Of a stretch of DNA of 64,000 nucleotides, positions 15,151-24,091 are shown piece by piece. The stretch covers positions 20,982 through 84,981 of the forward strand of contig CAMVDV010000007.1 of the NCBI GenBank assembly GCA_947166305.1, read 5' to 3'. Both the position numbers and the translations under genes were made by a program. Under the pieces are notes generated by a model. That model was given only the letters and a program-made list of their open reading frames with translations, made no database searches and was not told where the DNA came from. This DNA is from an uncultured Prevotellaceae bacterium (lineage in GTDB: Bacteria; Bacteroidota; Bacteroidia; Bacteroidales; Bacteroidaceae). Numbering within the stretch: position 1 is the first letter of the stretch; every line of letters starts with the position of its first letter.

Positions 15151-17763
15151 ATGAAAAAGGTTTTTTTACTATCTTCACTCCTATTTTGCTTCTTGGTGGC
15201 TAATGCACAGTTTAGCGGCAATGGTTCAGGAACATCAGCAGACCCGTATCAGATAACGAATGCAGACGAACTATCTGAAATGAGAAATGCTTTGTCTGCC
15301 TGCTATCAATTAATGAACGATATTGACCTGACTGAATGGATAGAAGAGAATAATCCTACACAAGGATGGAAGCCCATAGGCACTTCAAGCGCTCCTTTTC
15401 ATGGAATCCTTAATGGCGCAAATCATTCCATCAGAGGATTGTACATTAATCGTCCGAATGAAGATTATGTTGGATTACTCGGAGTATTTTATGCCCCCTA
15501 TGGTCAAGACAATGTTCCTACCATCTATAATCTAAACTTAGTCAAGCCCCGCATTACGGGGAAAAACGGTACTGGCGCGTTGGCTGGTGTTGCTGAGGGA
15601 GAAAGTAGTAACTCCCATTTTTACATTAATAAGATTACTGTCATAGAACCATCAATTGAAGGCAATGATTCTGTTGGTGGAGTTGTTGGGGCAATAAAGG
15701 CTTGTTTTTTAAATAACCTTTCCGTGATTAATCCCATGGTTGTTGGCAAGGGAAGCGCAGGTGGAATTGCAGGGTATTACAGATACGCAAGTTATGATTG
15801 GAGCAGTGAGGTAGCTAACTGTATTGTTAATGGAGGATGTGTGTCTGCCGAACAAACGAGTGGTGGAATTGTTGGCAAGGCCATCAATGGCACAGAATAC
15901 TCTCTTATTGCAACAATAAAAGGCAATTATTGCTCGTCGAAGGTTACAGGCTATTTGGCAGGAGGAATTGTCGGACAGGCTGATGGCTCGGGATATAAGT
16001 CATCAACATATGGGTCGACAGTGAAGGAATCGATTCCTAAAATCGATGATAATCATTTTGCCGGAAGTATAGAAGGAACACATGTAGGAGGTATCCTTGC
16101 CTCTTTGAAGGATAACAATTTAGCTTCGACTCTACATCTTAGGCGAAATATCTGTAGCGGTAAAATTTACGGGCTTCACACTTGCAATGGTATTGTCGGA
16201 GAAAGCACCTATGGAAATCCTCCTGCTCATTATTATGATGTTACCAATAACGTCAATGTCTCTGACACCATTTCTGTTTCCAAAGGACAAGTTAACCCTT
16301 ATCGTATCTCCAGTGATGAAAGGGTAAAATCTAATTATGGTCTTGCTACAACGATAATGGTGGCCCAAGGAAATGAGTACATGGTTTCAGAAGATAATGA
16401 ATTACAGGGAACCAGCTATGGAATGAGGACTTTAATGAGAAAATCTACTTACATAGGTTTTGGATTTGACTTCGATAGTCAATGGGCAATTAACGATGAG
16501 AAATCCTATCCATATAACATCAATCAATGTCCATACCCTATTATCACCTCATTCACTTGTGGAAAGAATTCTACAATCAGTGGAACTGCCGACAATCCTG
16601 AAGCCGCAATTGTTAACGGGCAGGTGTTTGTTATTTGCAATGGAGTATTATCAACGGGCATAGTCCAGGACGGAAAATGGCAGGTGGAATTAGGAGAAGT
16701 AGATTATGGAACAGAGGCACAAGTCTGTGTAATGACCAATAACTCGCAGCCCTCAATACTTTCTTCGGGAAAAGCGGGGATAAGTGGAGGAGACAACACG
16801 TCAATTCCTGATGAAGAGGACACCGATATTTCACAGCTTGACAATGTCATCTACCTTGAGAAGGCTGATCTGCAGGCTGGCAGTACTGCTACGCTTTCTT
16901 TCCGCATGAAGAACTCAGCTGCGATTCGCGGTTTCCAGTTCGACCTCTACTTACCCGATGGCGTGACAGTTGTAAAGAACAGCAAAAACAAGATTCAGGG
17001 GGCGTTGAGCAGCGGACGCTTGCCTGTGGACGACGAGCACACATTGACTTTAGTGGAGCAAGCCGACCATGCCATCCGTTTCCTCTGTAATTCGGAATAC
17101 GCAGAGACATTCACAGGCAACGAAGGCGAGATAGCTACCTTGCAGATACAAATTGACGAAGGGATGCCTAACGGCGATTATCCTTTTGTTATTAAAAATA
17201 TGAGCCTCAATGAGATCAATGCCAGCGTGTATTACAATCACAATTATGTGCAGACTTCATTAACGGTGCTCGGTGGAAAACAGTGTGCCAAGCCCACCAT
17301 CAGTTATGCTGGCGGGAAGCTGACGTTCACTTGCGAGACAGAAGGCGCAATATGCCACTCCACCATCACCGACACGGACATTGCATCCTACAGCGGCAAC
17401 GAGGTACAGTTGGGTGTGACGTACAATATCAGCGTCTATGCTACGAGGGAAGGTTACGCTGATAGCGAGGTGGCGACTGCTACGCTCTGCTGGATAGATG
17501 CCGAGCCAAGGACAGAAGGACTGGCAGAAGATGCCGTGACGGAAGTAAAAGCTCTGCCCGTACTCATTCAGACGCAAGGCGGCACTATCAGCGTCCGGGG
17601 CATCGACGACGGCATGGAAGTCTCTGCCTATAGCGTTGACGGTAAGAAGGAAGGCTTTGCCATCAGTGAGGCTGGCCTGGCTGTCGTCAATACGAACCTG
17701 ACCTCAGGCAGCATCGCCGTCATCAAGATAGGCGAGAAGGCTATCAAAGTTCAGATAAAGTAA
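15151..17763 (+). CDS. Large secreted protein with beta-helix-like N-terminus, cohesin-like domain and sorting tail
   Basis: 870 aa from MKKVFLLSSLLFCFLVANAQ, a clear signal peptide; the ORF-track start at 15097 would place it internally. Residues about 25-450 hold GLUG-like repeats (SVGGVVGAIKACFLNN, SAGGIAGYYRYASYD, LAGGIVGQADGSG) as in adhesin beta-helices. Residues about 570-710 (EKADLQAGSTATLSFRMKNS, GFQFDLYLPDGVTVVKNSKN) resemble a cohesin or carbohydrate-binding fold. A chitobiase-like C-terminal segment and a short sorting tail GEKAIKVQIK follow. The first two thirds are much more AT-rich than the rest, suggesting a mosaic origin. It is probably a cell-surface adhesin or binding protein; the ligand is unknown. 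Confidence 0.82.
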   Translation: MKKVFLLSSLLFCFLVANAQFSGNGSGTSADPYQITNADELSEMRNALSACYQLMNDIDLTEWIEENNPTQGWKPIGTSSAPFHGILNGANHSIRGLYINRPNEDYVGLLGVFYAPYGQDNVPTIYNLNLVKPRITGKNGTGALAGVAEGESSNSHFYINKITVIEPSIEGNDSVGGVVGAIKACFLNNLSVINPMVVGKGSAGGIAGYYRYASYDWSSEVANCIVNGGCVSAEQTSGGIVGKAINGTEYSLIATIKGNYCSSKVTGYLAGGIVGQADGSGYKSSTYGSTVKESIPKIDDNHFAGSIEGTHVGGILASLKDNNLASTLHLRRNICSGKIYGLHTCNGIVGESTYGNPPAHYYDVTNNVNVSDTISVSKGQVNPYRISSDERVKSNYGLATTIMVAQGNEYMVSEDNELQGTSYGMRTLMRKSTYIGFGFDFDSQWAINDEKSYPYNINQCPYPIITSFTCGKNSTISGTADNPEAAIVNGQVFVICNGVLSTGIVQDGKWQVELGEVDYGTEAQVCVMTNNSQPSILSSGKAGISGGDNTSIPDEEDTDISQLDNVIYLEKADLQAGSTATLSFRMKNSAAIRGFQFDLYLPDGVTVVKNSKNKIQGALSSGRLPVDDEHTLTLVEQADHAIRFLCNSEYAETFTGNEGEIATLQIQIDEGMPNGDYPFVIKNMSLNEINASVYYNHNYVQTSLTVLGGKQCAKPTISYAGGKLTFTCETEGAICHSTITDTDIASYSGNEVQLGVTYNISVYATREGYADSEVATATLCWIDAEPRTEGLAEDAVTEVKALPVLIQTQGGTISVRGIDDGMEVSAYSVDGKKEGFAISEAGLAVVNTNLTSGSIAVIKIGEKAIKVQIK

Positions 17764-17784
17764 TGCTCTTATACAACAAATAAA

Positions 17785-17818
17785 AGAGAGGGCTGTTCTA
17801 TGTTGAACAGCCCTCTCT
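17785..17818. terminator. Bidirectional terminator hairpin between convergent genes
   Basis: Perfect 14-bp stem AGAGAGGGCTGTTC / GAACAGCCCTCTCT with loop TATGTT, between the secreted-protein stop and the alaS stop. Confidence 0.85.
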
Positions 17819-17853
17819 ACATTATTATATTATAGAACTATATTTAGACAAGA

Positions 17854-20535
17854 TTATGCTGTGAGCAGTTCGATGAGTTTGGTCACGGCGGCGTGGAGGC
17901 CGTCGAGGTTCTTGCCGCCGGCTGTGGCGAAGTGGGGTTGGCCGCCGCCGCCGCCTTGCATCAGCTTGGCTGCCTCGCGGATGTTCTTGCCAACGTTGAT
18001 GCCAGCGGCCACTGCGCTGTCGGAAGCTGCTGCGGTGAGCAAAGGCTTGCCGCCTGCCACTGAACCAATCACGACGAGGCTATTCTCTACCTCTGCACGA
18101 AGCTGGAAGGCAATGTCCTTGACGAAGTCGGCATCGAGAGGCGTGATGGCACTCATGACGGTGATGCCGTTCACTATCTGCTGTCCTGCCAGCATCTCCT
18201 TCTTCAGCTCGGCAGCCTTCTCGCGCATGGCGTCCTCCACTTGCTTGCGGAGTTCGGCATTGTCGTTGATGGCTTTCTGAATGGTGCCGACCAGGTCGGG
18301 AGCATTGTTGAAGAGGGCGCGCAGGCTGCAAATCATGTCCTGCTGCTTGTCGATGGCTTCCTCTACGGCGCGACCCGTGATGGCTTCGATGCGACGAACG
18401 CCGGCTGCGATGCTACTCTCCGAGACGATACGCACCATGCCAATGCAGCCCGTGCTGCTGGCGTGGCAACCGCCGCAGAACTCGATGCTCGAACCGAACT
18501 GAATGACACGCACTTTGTCGCCATACTTCTCGCCGAAGAGGGCGATGGCACCCAGCTTCTTGGCTTCCTCAATCGGCGTGTCGCGGTATTCCTGCAGAGG
18601 CAGGTTCTGACGGATGCGGTCGTTGACGAGGTGTTCCACTTGGCGCAACTGTTCGGGCGTTACCTTCTCGAAATGAGAGAAGTCGAATCGCAGATAGTCG
18701 GGCGTCACGAGCGAGCCTTTCTGCTCCACATGGTCGCCGAGAACCTCCTTGAGGGCTTGGTCGAGCAGATGGGTGCAGGTATGATTGGCCTCGATGGCAC
18801 GGCGACGTTCCACATCGACGCAGGCCATGAACTCGGCTTCGGGGTGCTGCGGGATGCGCTCCAGCAGATGGACGGTCACGCCGTTCTCCTTCTTGGTGTC
18901 AATCACTTTGATGGTTTCCTCTTCGTTCACGATGACACCCGTGTCGCCTACCTCGCCGCCCATCTCGCCGTAGAACGGAGTTTGGTCGAAGATTGCTTCG
19001 AAGACGACACCTTTCTTCTGCTTGACCTCGCGATACTTGACGATGTGGCAGGTGTATTCCGTGAAGTCGTAGCCAACAAACTTCTGCTCTGATTGACCAT
19101 TATTAGCGTCGGAATTGTCGATGGCCGATGATGGATGGCCAATGACTACCCAGTCGCCAGCCTCTACCTTGGCGGCACCTCGGGCACGTTCTTTCTGCTT
19201 CTGCATCTCGACGTTGAAGCCTGCTTCGTCCACCGTGAGTCCGTTCTCGCGGCAGATAAGTTCGGTGAGGTCGAGGGGGAAGCCGTAGGTGTCGAAGAGC
19301 GTGAAGGCCTTCTCGCCTGCGATTTCTGTCTTGCCTGCTGCTTTTGCCTCCTTCATGACGCCGTCCAAGAGGCGGATACCCGTGTCGAGCGTGCGGAGGA
19401 AGCTTTCTTCCTCTTCTTTCATTACCTTCGAGATGAGCTCCTTCTGTGCCTCGAGTTCGGGATAAGTGGCTCCCATTTCTTGGATGAGGACAGGCAGGAG
19501 TCGATAGATGAAGGCTTGCTTCTGGCCGAGGAAGGTGTAGGCATAGCGTACGGCGCGACGCAGGATGCGGCGGATGACGTAGCCTGCCTTGGCATTACCG
19601 GGGAGTTGTCCGTCGGCAATGGAGAAGGCGATGGTGCGAAGATGGTCGGCCACGACGCGCATGGCGACGTTCACTTCTTCGGAGCAATCAGAGCTCTCCG
19701 AGCTGTCGGAGCAGTATTTCAGTCCGGTAAGGCTCTCGATGGCGCGGATGATGGGCTGGAAGACATCGGTGTCATAGTTCGACTGTTTGCCCTGAATGGC
19801 ACGGACGAGGCGCTCGAAGCCCATGCCTGTGTCGATGACATTCATGCCGAGCGGTTCGAGATGTCCGTCGGCCTTGCGTTCGTATTGCATGAATACGATG
19901 TTCCAAATCTCGATGACTTGCGGGTCATCCTTGTTGACGAGCTCGCGTCCGGGCACTTTGGCTTTTTCCTGAGGCGAGCGGCTGTCGAGGTGAATCTCTG
20001 AGCATGGTCCGCAAGGCCCTGTGTCGCCCATCTCCCAGAAGTTGTCGTGCTTGTTGCCATTGATGATGTGATCGGCAGGAACGTGCTTGAGCCAGTAGCC
20101 AGCCGCCTCGTCGTCGCGGACGAGTCCCTCTTCGGGGCTGCCCTCGAAGACGGTGACGTAGAGGTCCTGGGGATTGAGTTTGAGCACATCGACGAGGTAT
20201 TCCCAAGCCATGTCGATGGCTCCTTCCTTGAAGTAATCGCCAAACGACCAGTTGCCCAACATCTCGAACATGGTATGGTGATAGGTGTCGTGCCCAACCT
20301 CTTCCAGGTCGTTGTGCTTACCGCTTACGCGGAGGCACTTCTGGCTGTCGGCTCTGCGGCGAGGTTCGGGGTCGCGCTGTCCGAGGATGATGTCCTTCCA
20401 CTGGTTCATGCCGGCGTTGGTGAACATCAGCGTCGGGTCGTCCTTCACAACCATGGGTGCCGACGGCACAATCTTGTGTCCCTTCGACTCGAAATAACGG
20501 AGAAACGAGTCGCGTATCTCATTTGCTGTCATCAT
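17854..20535 (-). CDS. alaS: Alanyl-tRNA synthetase
   Basis: 893-aa class II synthetase charging tRNA-Ala. Catalytic core: [20 protein letters not shown] and [20 protein letters not shown]. The editing domain has the zinc motif in [16 protein letters not shown] and [10 protein letters not shown], and the C-terminal glycine-rich [16 protein letters not shown] of the C-Ala domain is present. Two short low-complexity inserts interrupt conserved context: [14 protein letters not shown] (near 19685-19725) before [13 protein letters not shown], and [16 protein letters not shown] (near 19085-19140). A TACATTTG box lies at 20622-20629 on the minus strand. The second Met (20532) is an equally good start. 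Confidence 0.97.
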   Translation of the reverse strand: MMTANEIRDSFLRYFESKGHKIVPSAPMVVKDDPTLMFTNAGMNQWKDIILGQRDPEPRRRADSQKCLRVSGKHNDLEEVGHDTYHHTMFEMLGNWSFGDYFKEGAIDMAWEYLVDVLKLNPQDLYVTVFEGSPEEGLVRDDEAAGYWLKHVPADHIINGNKHDNFWEMGDTGPCGPCSEIHLDSRSPQEKAKVPGRELVNKDDPQVIEIWNIVFMQYERKADGHLEPLGMNVIDTGMGFERLVRAIQGKQSNYDTDVFQPIIRAIESLTGLKYCSDSSESSDCSEEVNVAMRVVADHLRTIAFSIADGQLPGNAKAGYVIRRILRRAVRYAYTFLGQKQAFIYRLLPVLIQEMGATYPELEAQKELISKVMKEEEESFLRTLDTGIRLLDGVMKEAKAAGKTEIAGEKAFTLFDTYGFPLDLTELICRENGLTVDEAGFNVEMQKQKERARGAAKVEAGDWVVIGHPSSAIDNSDANNGQSEQKFVGYDFTEYTCHIVKYREVKQKKGVVFEAIFDQTPFYGEMGGEVGDTGVIVNEEETIKVIDTKKENGVTVHLLERIPQHPEAEFMACVDVERRRAIEANHTCTHLLDQALKEVLGDHVEQKGSLVTPDYLRFDFSHFEKVTPEQLRQVEHLVNDRIRQNLPLQEYRDTPIEEAKKLGAIALFGEKYGDKVRVIQFGSSIEFCGGCHASSTGCIGMVRIVSESSIAAGVRRIEAITGRAVEEAIDKQQDMICSLRALFNNAPDLVGTIQKAINDNAELRKQVEDAMREKAAELKKEMLAGQQIVNGITVMSAITPLDADFVKDIAFQLRAEVENSLVVIGSVAGGKPLLTAAASDSAVAAGINVGKNIREAAKLMQGGGGGQPHFATAGGKNLDGLHAAVTKLIELLTA

Positions 20536-20621
20536 ATCTTTAGTGTTTTTACGATTTTACTATCTACGATTTTACTTTCCTTTTGAACCTATTCTTTACT
20601 GACTTACAGTTAAAATGTCTG

Positions 20622-20629
20622 CAAATGTA
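20622..20629 (-). promoter_or_regulatory. -7 box of alaS
   Basis: TACATTTG (followed by CA) on the minus strand, about 90 bp before the alaS start. Confidence 0.7.
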
Positions 20630-20683
20630 CGAAAAAAATATGAATAAAGAACCATTTATAATGTTTTAACCAAGTTTTTTTTG

Positions 20684-20691
20684 TACTTTTG
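20684..20691 (+). promoter_or_regulatory. -7 box upstream of the small ORF and merR
   Basis: TACTTTTG preceded by a T-rich tract. It is the only good promoter before the MerR gene and implies a transcript starting near 20698 that carries the 22-bp array in its leader. Confidence 0.7.
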
Positions 20692-20709
20692 TAGGCGAAA
20701 TCAAGAATA

Positions 20710-20829
20710 ATGAATCAAAGGCTTCCCGATTTGGAGGACGAATTGTTTGATTTTGAACTCAAGGGGAACGCAACAATAACGGCGAAGGGTTATTCAAAAA
20801 ACGGCGAAGGATTATGTCAACAATGCTGA
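20710..20829 (+). CDS. Candidate 39-aa small ORF (MNQRLPDLEDELF...)
   Basis: ATG at 20710, just after a good TACTTTTG box, opens a 39-codon frame beginning MNQRLPDLEDELFDFELKGN and ending at TGA 20827-20829. The N-terminal half is acidic and looks protein-like. The C-terminal half is made of the 22-bp repeat (NGEG and similar). It is too short for the ORF track. It could be a leader peptide of the downstream MerR gene, the broken 5' end of a former gene extended by repeats, or chance. No homologue is known to me. Confidence 0.35.
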   Translation: MNQRLPDLEDELFDFELKGNATITAKGYSKNGEGLCQQC

Positions 20830-20866
20830 AGGGTTCTGCCCACAACGGCGAAGGATTATTTCCGGC
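20779..20866. repeat. 22-bp tandem array A4 (ACGGCGAAGGATTATT type)
   Basis: CGAAGG or TGAAGG occurs at 20783, 20805, 20827 and 20849, exactly 22 bp apart. Four units, the third most degenerate. The array lies in the probable merR leader. Confidence 0.85.
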
Positions 20867-20939
20867 ACCCAGCAGCAGGCAAAGACATTGAAAATGCTAA
20901 AGAGGGAAGAGGGAAAAGGGAAAAGTGAATCATTTGCTG

Positions 20940-21012
20940 CCGCCCCAGCAAATTGTGAATTTGTGAAATCGTAAAATCGTCAAATATAGTAAAATCATCA
21001 AATAGTTAATAT
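20940..21012. repeat. AAATCGTCAAAT filler repeat
   Basis: GTGAAATCGTAAAATCGTCAAATATAG variants at about 8-bp spacing directly before the merR start. This is the same family as the insertion in manA and the spacer at 40374-40412. Confidence 0.7.
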
Positions 21013-21020
21013 ACAAGATT

Positions 21021-21365
21021 ATGCCCTACAATCCTAACAAAGAGCTGAAGAAATACTACGGCATAGCCGAGGTGGCGGAGCAGTTCGGCGTGGCCGAGTC
21101 GCTGCTGCGCTACTGGGAAAAGGAATTTCCCAACATCAAGCCCCGCAAGAGCGGCCGCGGCGTACGTCAGTACACAAAGGAGGACATCGAGGAAGTGCGC
21201 ATCGTCTACAACCTGCTCAAGGTGAGAGGCATGAAGATAGCCGCAGCCAAACAGGTGCTCAGCAAGAACAAAAAAGCCGCCACCGACACGTCGGAAATCA
21301 TCGACCGCCTGGAATCCATCAAGGCCGAACTGAAAGAAATCAGCCGCGAGCTGGGCGAACTCTGA
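21021..21365 (+). CDS. MerR-family transcriptional regulator
   Basis: 114 aa. The N-terminal winged helix-turn-helix YYGIAEVAEQFGVAESLLRYWEKEF is followed by wing residues RGVRQYTKEDIEEVRIVYNLL and a C-terminal coiled coil EIIDRLESIKAELKEISREL for dimerisation. The usual C-terminal effector domain is missing, which is normal for this small Bacteroidetes MerR type. The target is not evident: neighbours are alaS on the other strand, tRNA-Val and the arabinose operon. A five-unit 22-bp array begins directly after its stop codon. Confidence 0.93.
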   Translation: MPYNPNKELKKYYGIAEVAEQFGVAESLLRYWEKEFPNIKPRKSGRGVRQYTKEDIEEVRIVYNLLKVRGMKIAAAKQVLSKNKKAATDTSEIIDRLESIKAELKEISRELGEL

Positions 21366-21367
21366 AT

Positions 21368-21469
21368 CGTCGGCAGCGGCGACGGACATCTCCGCGTGCC
21401 GCGATGAGGATTTCCGCGTGCCGCGATGAGGATTTCCGCGTGCGGAGATTGGCAACGCCGCGTCCGTCA
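21368..21469. repeat. 22-bp tandem array A5 (TTCCGCGTGCCGCG type)
   Basis: Five units at 21368, 21390, 21412, 21434 and 21456, each exactly 22 bp apart. The core is CCGCGTGCCGCG or CCGCGTGCGGAG. The array starts 3 bases after the merR stop. Confidence 0.9.
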
Positions 21470-21504
21470 CGTCCGCCCCACCCTGCCAACATCCTGAAAA
21501 ACAA

Positions 21505-21530
21505 AAAGCGAAGCCTACAGACTTCGCTTT
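21505..21530. terminator. Terminator hairpin between merR and tRNA-Val
   Basis: AAAGCGAAG / CTTCGCTTT with an 8-nt loop, A-run on the left and T-rich sequence on the right. It can terminate both the merR transcript and the convergent tRNA transcript. Confidence 0.8.
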
Positions 21531-21536
21531 CTTTTG

Positions 21537-21611
21537 TGGGCGCTGAGGGATTCGAACCCCCGACCCTCTGCTTGTAAGGCAGACGCTCTGAACCAGCTGA
21601 GCTAAGCGCCC
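21537..21611 (-). tRNA. tRNA-Val (anticodon UAC)
   Basis: The reverse complement begins GGGCGCTTAGCTCAGCTGGT and closes its acceptor stem with AGCGCCC plus discriminator A. The anticodon arm TCTGC-CTTACAA-GCAGA gives anticodon TAC, decoding GUA and GUG-type valine codons. The T arm contains GGTTCGAATCC. CCA is not encoded. A -7 box TACCTTTG lies at 21642-21649 on the same strand, with TTTG about 20 bp further upstream. Confidence 0.97.
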
Positions 21612-21641
21612 TCAACTGCCACTTCCTCGGCAAAAGCAGTG

Positions 21642-21673
21642 CAAAGGTACGGCAATCCGCCGACATCTGCAAA
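21642..21673 (-). promoter_or_regulatory. Promoter of tRNA-Val
   Basis: Minus-strand TTTG (21670-21673) and TACCTTTG (21642-21649) with 20-bp spacing, about 31 bp before the tRNA 5' end. Confidence 0.75.
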
Positions 21674-21775
21674 CTTTCAGCCAAAAAAGTTCCCTCATCC
21701 GACACTAATCGTTAAGTAACACTAAATTTTGAACCGTTTTTTACGGAAAAGAGAGGAAATTAACGGAAAAAACCG

Positions 21776-21783
21776 TATCTTTG
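21776..21783 (+). promoter_or_regulatory. -7 box of the arabinose operon
   Basis: TATCTTTG (followed by CA), 44 bp before the araD ATG. Upstream at 21736-21774 the words ACGGAAAA and TTTACGG form repeated and inverted pairs that could be an operator. Confidence 0.8.
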
Positions 21784-21827
21784 CACATGACAGCGCCGAC
21801 CATCGGACAAACTAAACCTAACCAACT

Positions 21828-22526
21828 ATGCTGGAAGACCTCAAACAAAAAGTATTCGAGGCAAACCTCGAACTCGTCAGGCACGGACTCGTCATCTTCA
21901 CATGGGGCAACGTCTCAGGCATCGACCGCGAGAAAGGACTCGTCGCAATCAAACCAAGCGGAGTCCAATACGACAAGATGAAAGCCGAAGACATGGTGGT
22001 CGTAAGCCTCCAGACCGGCGAAGTGATCGAAGGCAACCTCAACCCAAGCAGCGACACCCCCACACACCTCGTCCTCTACCGTGCATTCCCACACATCGGA
22101 GGCATCGTACACACACACTCCACCTACGCCACAGCCTGGGCACAGGCCGGGCGCGACATCCCAAACATCGGCACCACTCACGCCGATTACTTCTACCAAG
22201 ACATCCCCTGCACACGCGACATGACGCACGACGAAGTGTTCGGCGACTACGAAAAGGAGACAGGCAACGTCATCGTAGAGCGGTTCCACACCCTCTCACC
22301 CGACGACACACCAGCCGTACTGGTGCGCAATCACGGCCCCTTCGCATGGGCCGGCACACCGGCCGACGCCGTGCACAACGCCGTAGTGCTCGAGCAAATC
22401 GCCAAGATGGCATACATCTCTTCCACCCTGCTTCACGGCACACCCCCGATGAACAAACTGCTCATCGAAAAACACTACACACGCAAACACGGCCCGAACG
22501 CATACTACGGGCAAACAAAAAAATAA
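21828..22526 (+). CDS. araD: L-ribulose-5-phosphate 4-epimerase
   Basis: 232-aa class II aldolase-fold enzyme converting L-ribulose-5-phosphate to D-xylulose-5-phosphate, the last step of L-arabinose entry into the pentose phosphate pathway. [35 protein letters not shown] and the zinc ligands in [15 protein letters not shown] are visible, as is [16 protein letters not shown]. The C-terminal part has [11 protein letters not shown]. It is the first gene of a three-gene operon and length is normal. AraD could be confused with related sugar-phosphate aldolases, but the neighbours settle it. Confidence 0.97.
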   Translation: MLEDLKQKVFEANLELVRHGLVIFTWGNVSGIDREKGLVAIKPSGVQYDKMKAEDMVVVSLQTGEVIEGNLNPSSDTPTHLVLYRAFPHIGGIVHTHSTYATAWAQAGRDIPNIGTTHADYFYQDIPCTRDMTHDEVFGDYEKETGNVIVERFHTLSPDDTPAVLVRNHGPFAWAGTPADAVHNAVVLEQIAKMAYISSTLLHGTPPMNKLLIEKHYTRKHGPNAYYGQTKK

Positions 22527-22550
22527 CAACCCCTAACCTTAACAAACAAC

Positions 22551-24089
22551 ATGAAAACATTCGAAAACCTTGAAATCTGGTGGGTGACTGGCGCACAGTT
22601 GCTCTACGGAGGTGACGCCGTCGCCACAGTCGATGCACACTCAAAAGAAATGGTGGCAGGACTCAACGCCGCCGGAAACATTCCGGTCAACATCGTGTAC
22701 AAAGGCACGGCCAACTCAAGCAAAGAAGTCGAAACCGTCATGCAAGCCGCCACTGCCGACGAGAAATGCATCGGCGTCATCACCTGGATGCACACCTTCT
22801 CACCAGCCAAGATGTGGATCAAAGGTCTGCAAGCACTGCGAAAGCCATTGCTACACTTCCACACACAGTACAACGCCGAAATTCCCTGGAGCACCATCGA
22901 CATGGACTTCATGAACCTCAACCAAAGCGCACACGGCGACATAGAGTTCGGCCACATCTGCACCCGGATGCGCATCCCGCGCAAAGTCGTATGCGGCTAC
23001 TGGAAAGACCCCGAACCACAAAGGAAAATCGCCGTCTGGGCACGCGTCGCAGCCGGCGTGGCCGACGCTAAGAAAGTTCGCTGCCTGATGTTCGGCATGA
23101 ACATGAACAACGTAGCAGTCACCGATGGCGACCGCGTAGAGTTCGAACAACGACTCGGCTATCATGTCGACTACTATCCCGTCAGTTCCCTCATGGAGTA
23201 TTACAAAAAAGTGACCGACAAGGAAGCCGACGAACTCGTCGAGGAATACAAGAAACGCTACACAATACAGATAGGCGAAAGCGGCGAACAGGTTTACTGG
23301 GAGAAAGTGAAGAACTCCGCAAAAGCCGAGATTGCCCTTCGCCGCGTACTGAAGGACGAAGGAGCCACAGCCTTCACCACCAACTTCGACGACCTGGGCG
23401 ATGCCGACACCGACGCACCCGACTTCCGCGGATTCGACCAAATACCCGGCCTCGCTTCGCAGCGACTCATGGAGGAAGGCTACGGCTTCGGCGCAGAAGG
23501 CGACTGGAAGACTGCCTGCCTCTTTCGCACCCTCTGGGTCATCCAGCAAGGCATGCCATCGGGTTGCTCGTTCCTTGAGGACTACACGCTGAACTTCGAC
23601 GGCGAACGCAGCTCGTGCCTGCAGAGCCACATGCTCGAGATTTGCCCGCTCATTGCAAGCGACAAGCCTAAGCTCGAGGTTCACTTCCTCGGCATCGGCA
23701 TCCGCAAGCAGCCGACAGCCCGCCTCGTCTTCACATCAAAGACAGGCCACGGCATCAAGGCAACCGTGGTGGATCTGGGCAACCGGTTCCGACTCATCTC
23801 GCAGGAGGTGGAGTGCATCGAGCCAAAGCCTATGCCTCATCTGCCCGTTGCAAGTGCCCTGTGGGTGCCGCAGCCGTCGTTCGAGGTCGGTGCAGGAGCT
23901 TGGATTCTTGCCGGCGGAACGCACCACTCGGCCTTCTCCTACGACATCACCGAGGAGTACTGGGAGGACTTCGCCGAGATAGCTGGCATCGAATATGTCA
24001 AGATAAACAAGCAGACGGACACCTACGAGTTCAAGCAGATGCTGCGCAACAATGAGGTTTACTATATGTTGAACAAAGCCTTGAAGTGA
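22551..24089 (+). CDS. araA: L-arabinose isomerase
   Basis: 512-aa isomerase converting L-arabinose to L-ribulose. It opens with LEIWWVTGAQLLYGGDAV, the usual AraA start. It also has GVITWMHTFSPAKMWIKGLQ, LHFHTQYNAEIPW, MDFMNLNQSAHGDIEFGHI and the metal-site region VHFLGIGIRKQPTARLVFTS. The length is close to 500 aa as expected. It lies 24 bp after araD and 2 bp before the kinase ATG, so it is co-transcribed. Identification is firm. Confidence 0.98.
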   Translation: MKTFENLEIWWVTGAQLLYGGDAVATVDAHSKEMVAGLNAAGNIPVNIVYKGTANSSKEVETVMQAATADEKCIGVITWMHTFSPAKMWIKGLQALRKPLLHFHTQYNAEIPWSTIDMDFMNLNQSAHGDIEFGHICTRMRIPRKVVCGYWKDPEPQRKIAVWARVAAGVADAKKVRCLMFGMNMNNVAVTDGDRVEFEQRLGYHVDYYPVSSLMEYYKKVTDKEADELVEEYKKRYTIQIGESGEQVYWEKVKNSAKAEIALRRVLKDEGATAFTTNFDDLGDADTDAPDFRGFDQIPGLASQRLMEEGYGFGAEGDWKTACLFRTLWVIQQGMPSGCSFLEDYTLNFDGERSSCLQSHMLEICPLIASDKPKLEVHFLGIGIRKQPTARLVFTSKTGHGIKATVVDLGNRFRLISQEVECIEPKPMPHLPVASALWVPQPSFEVGAGAWILAGGTHHSAFSYDITEEYWEDFAEIAGIEYVKINKQTDTYEFKQMLRNNEVYYMLNKALK

Positions 24090-24091
24090 AC

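Noticed and set aside
21368-21469. CRISPR array
   Set aside because: Units are contiguous 22-bp repeats with no unique 30-nt spacers, no leader and no cas genes in the window.
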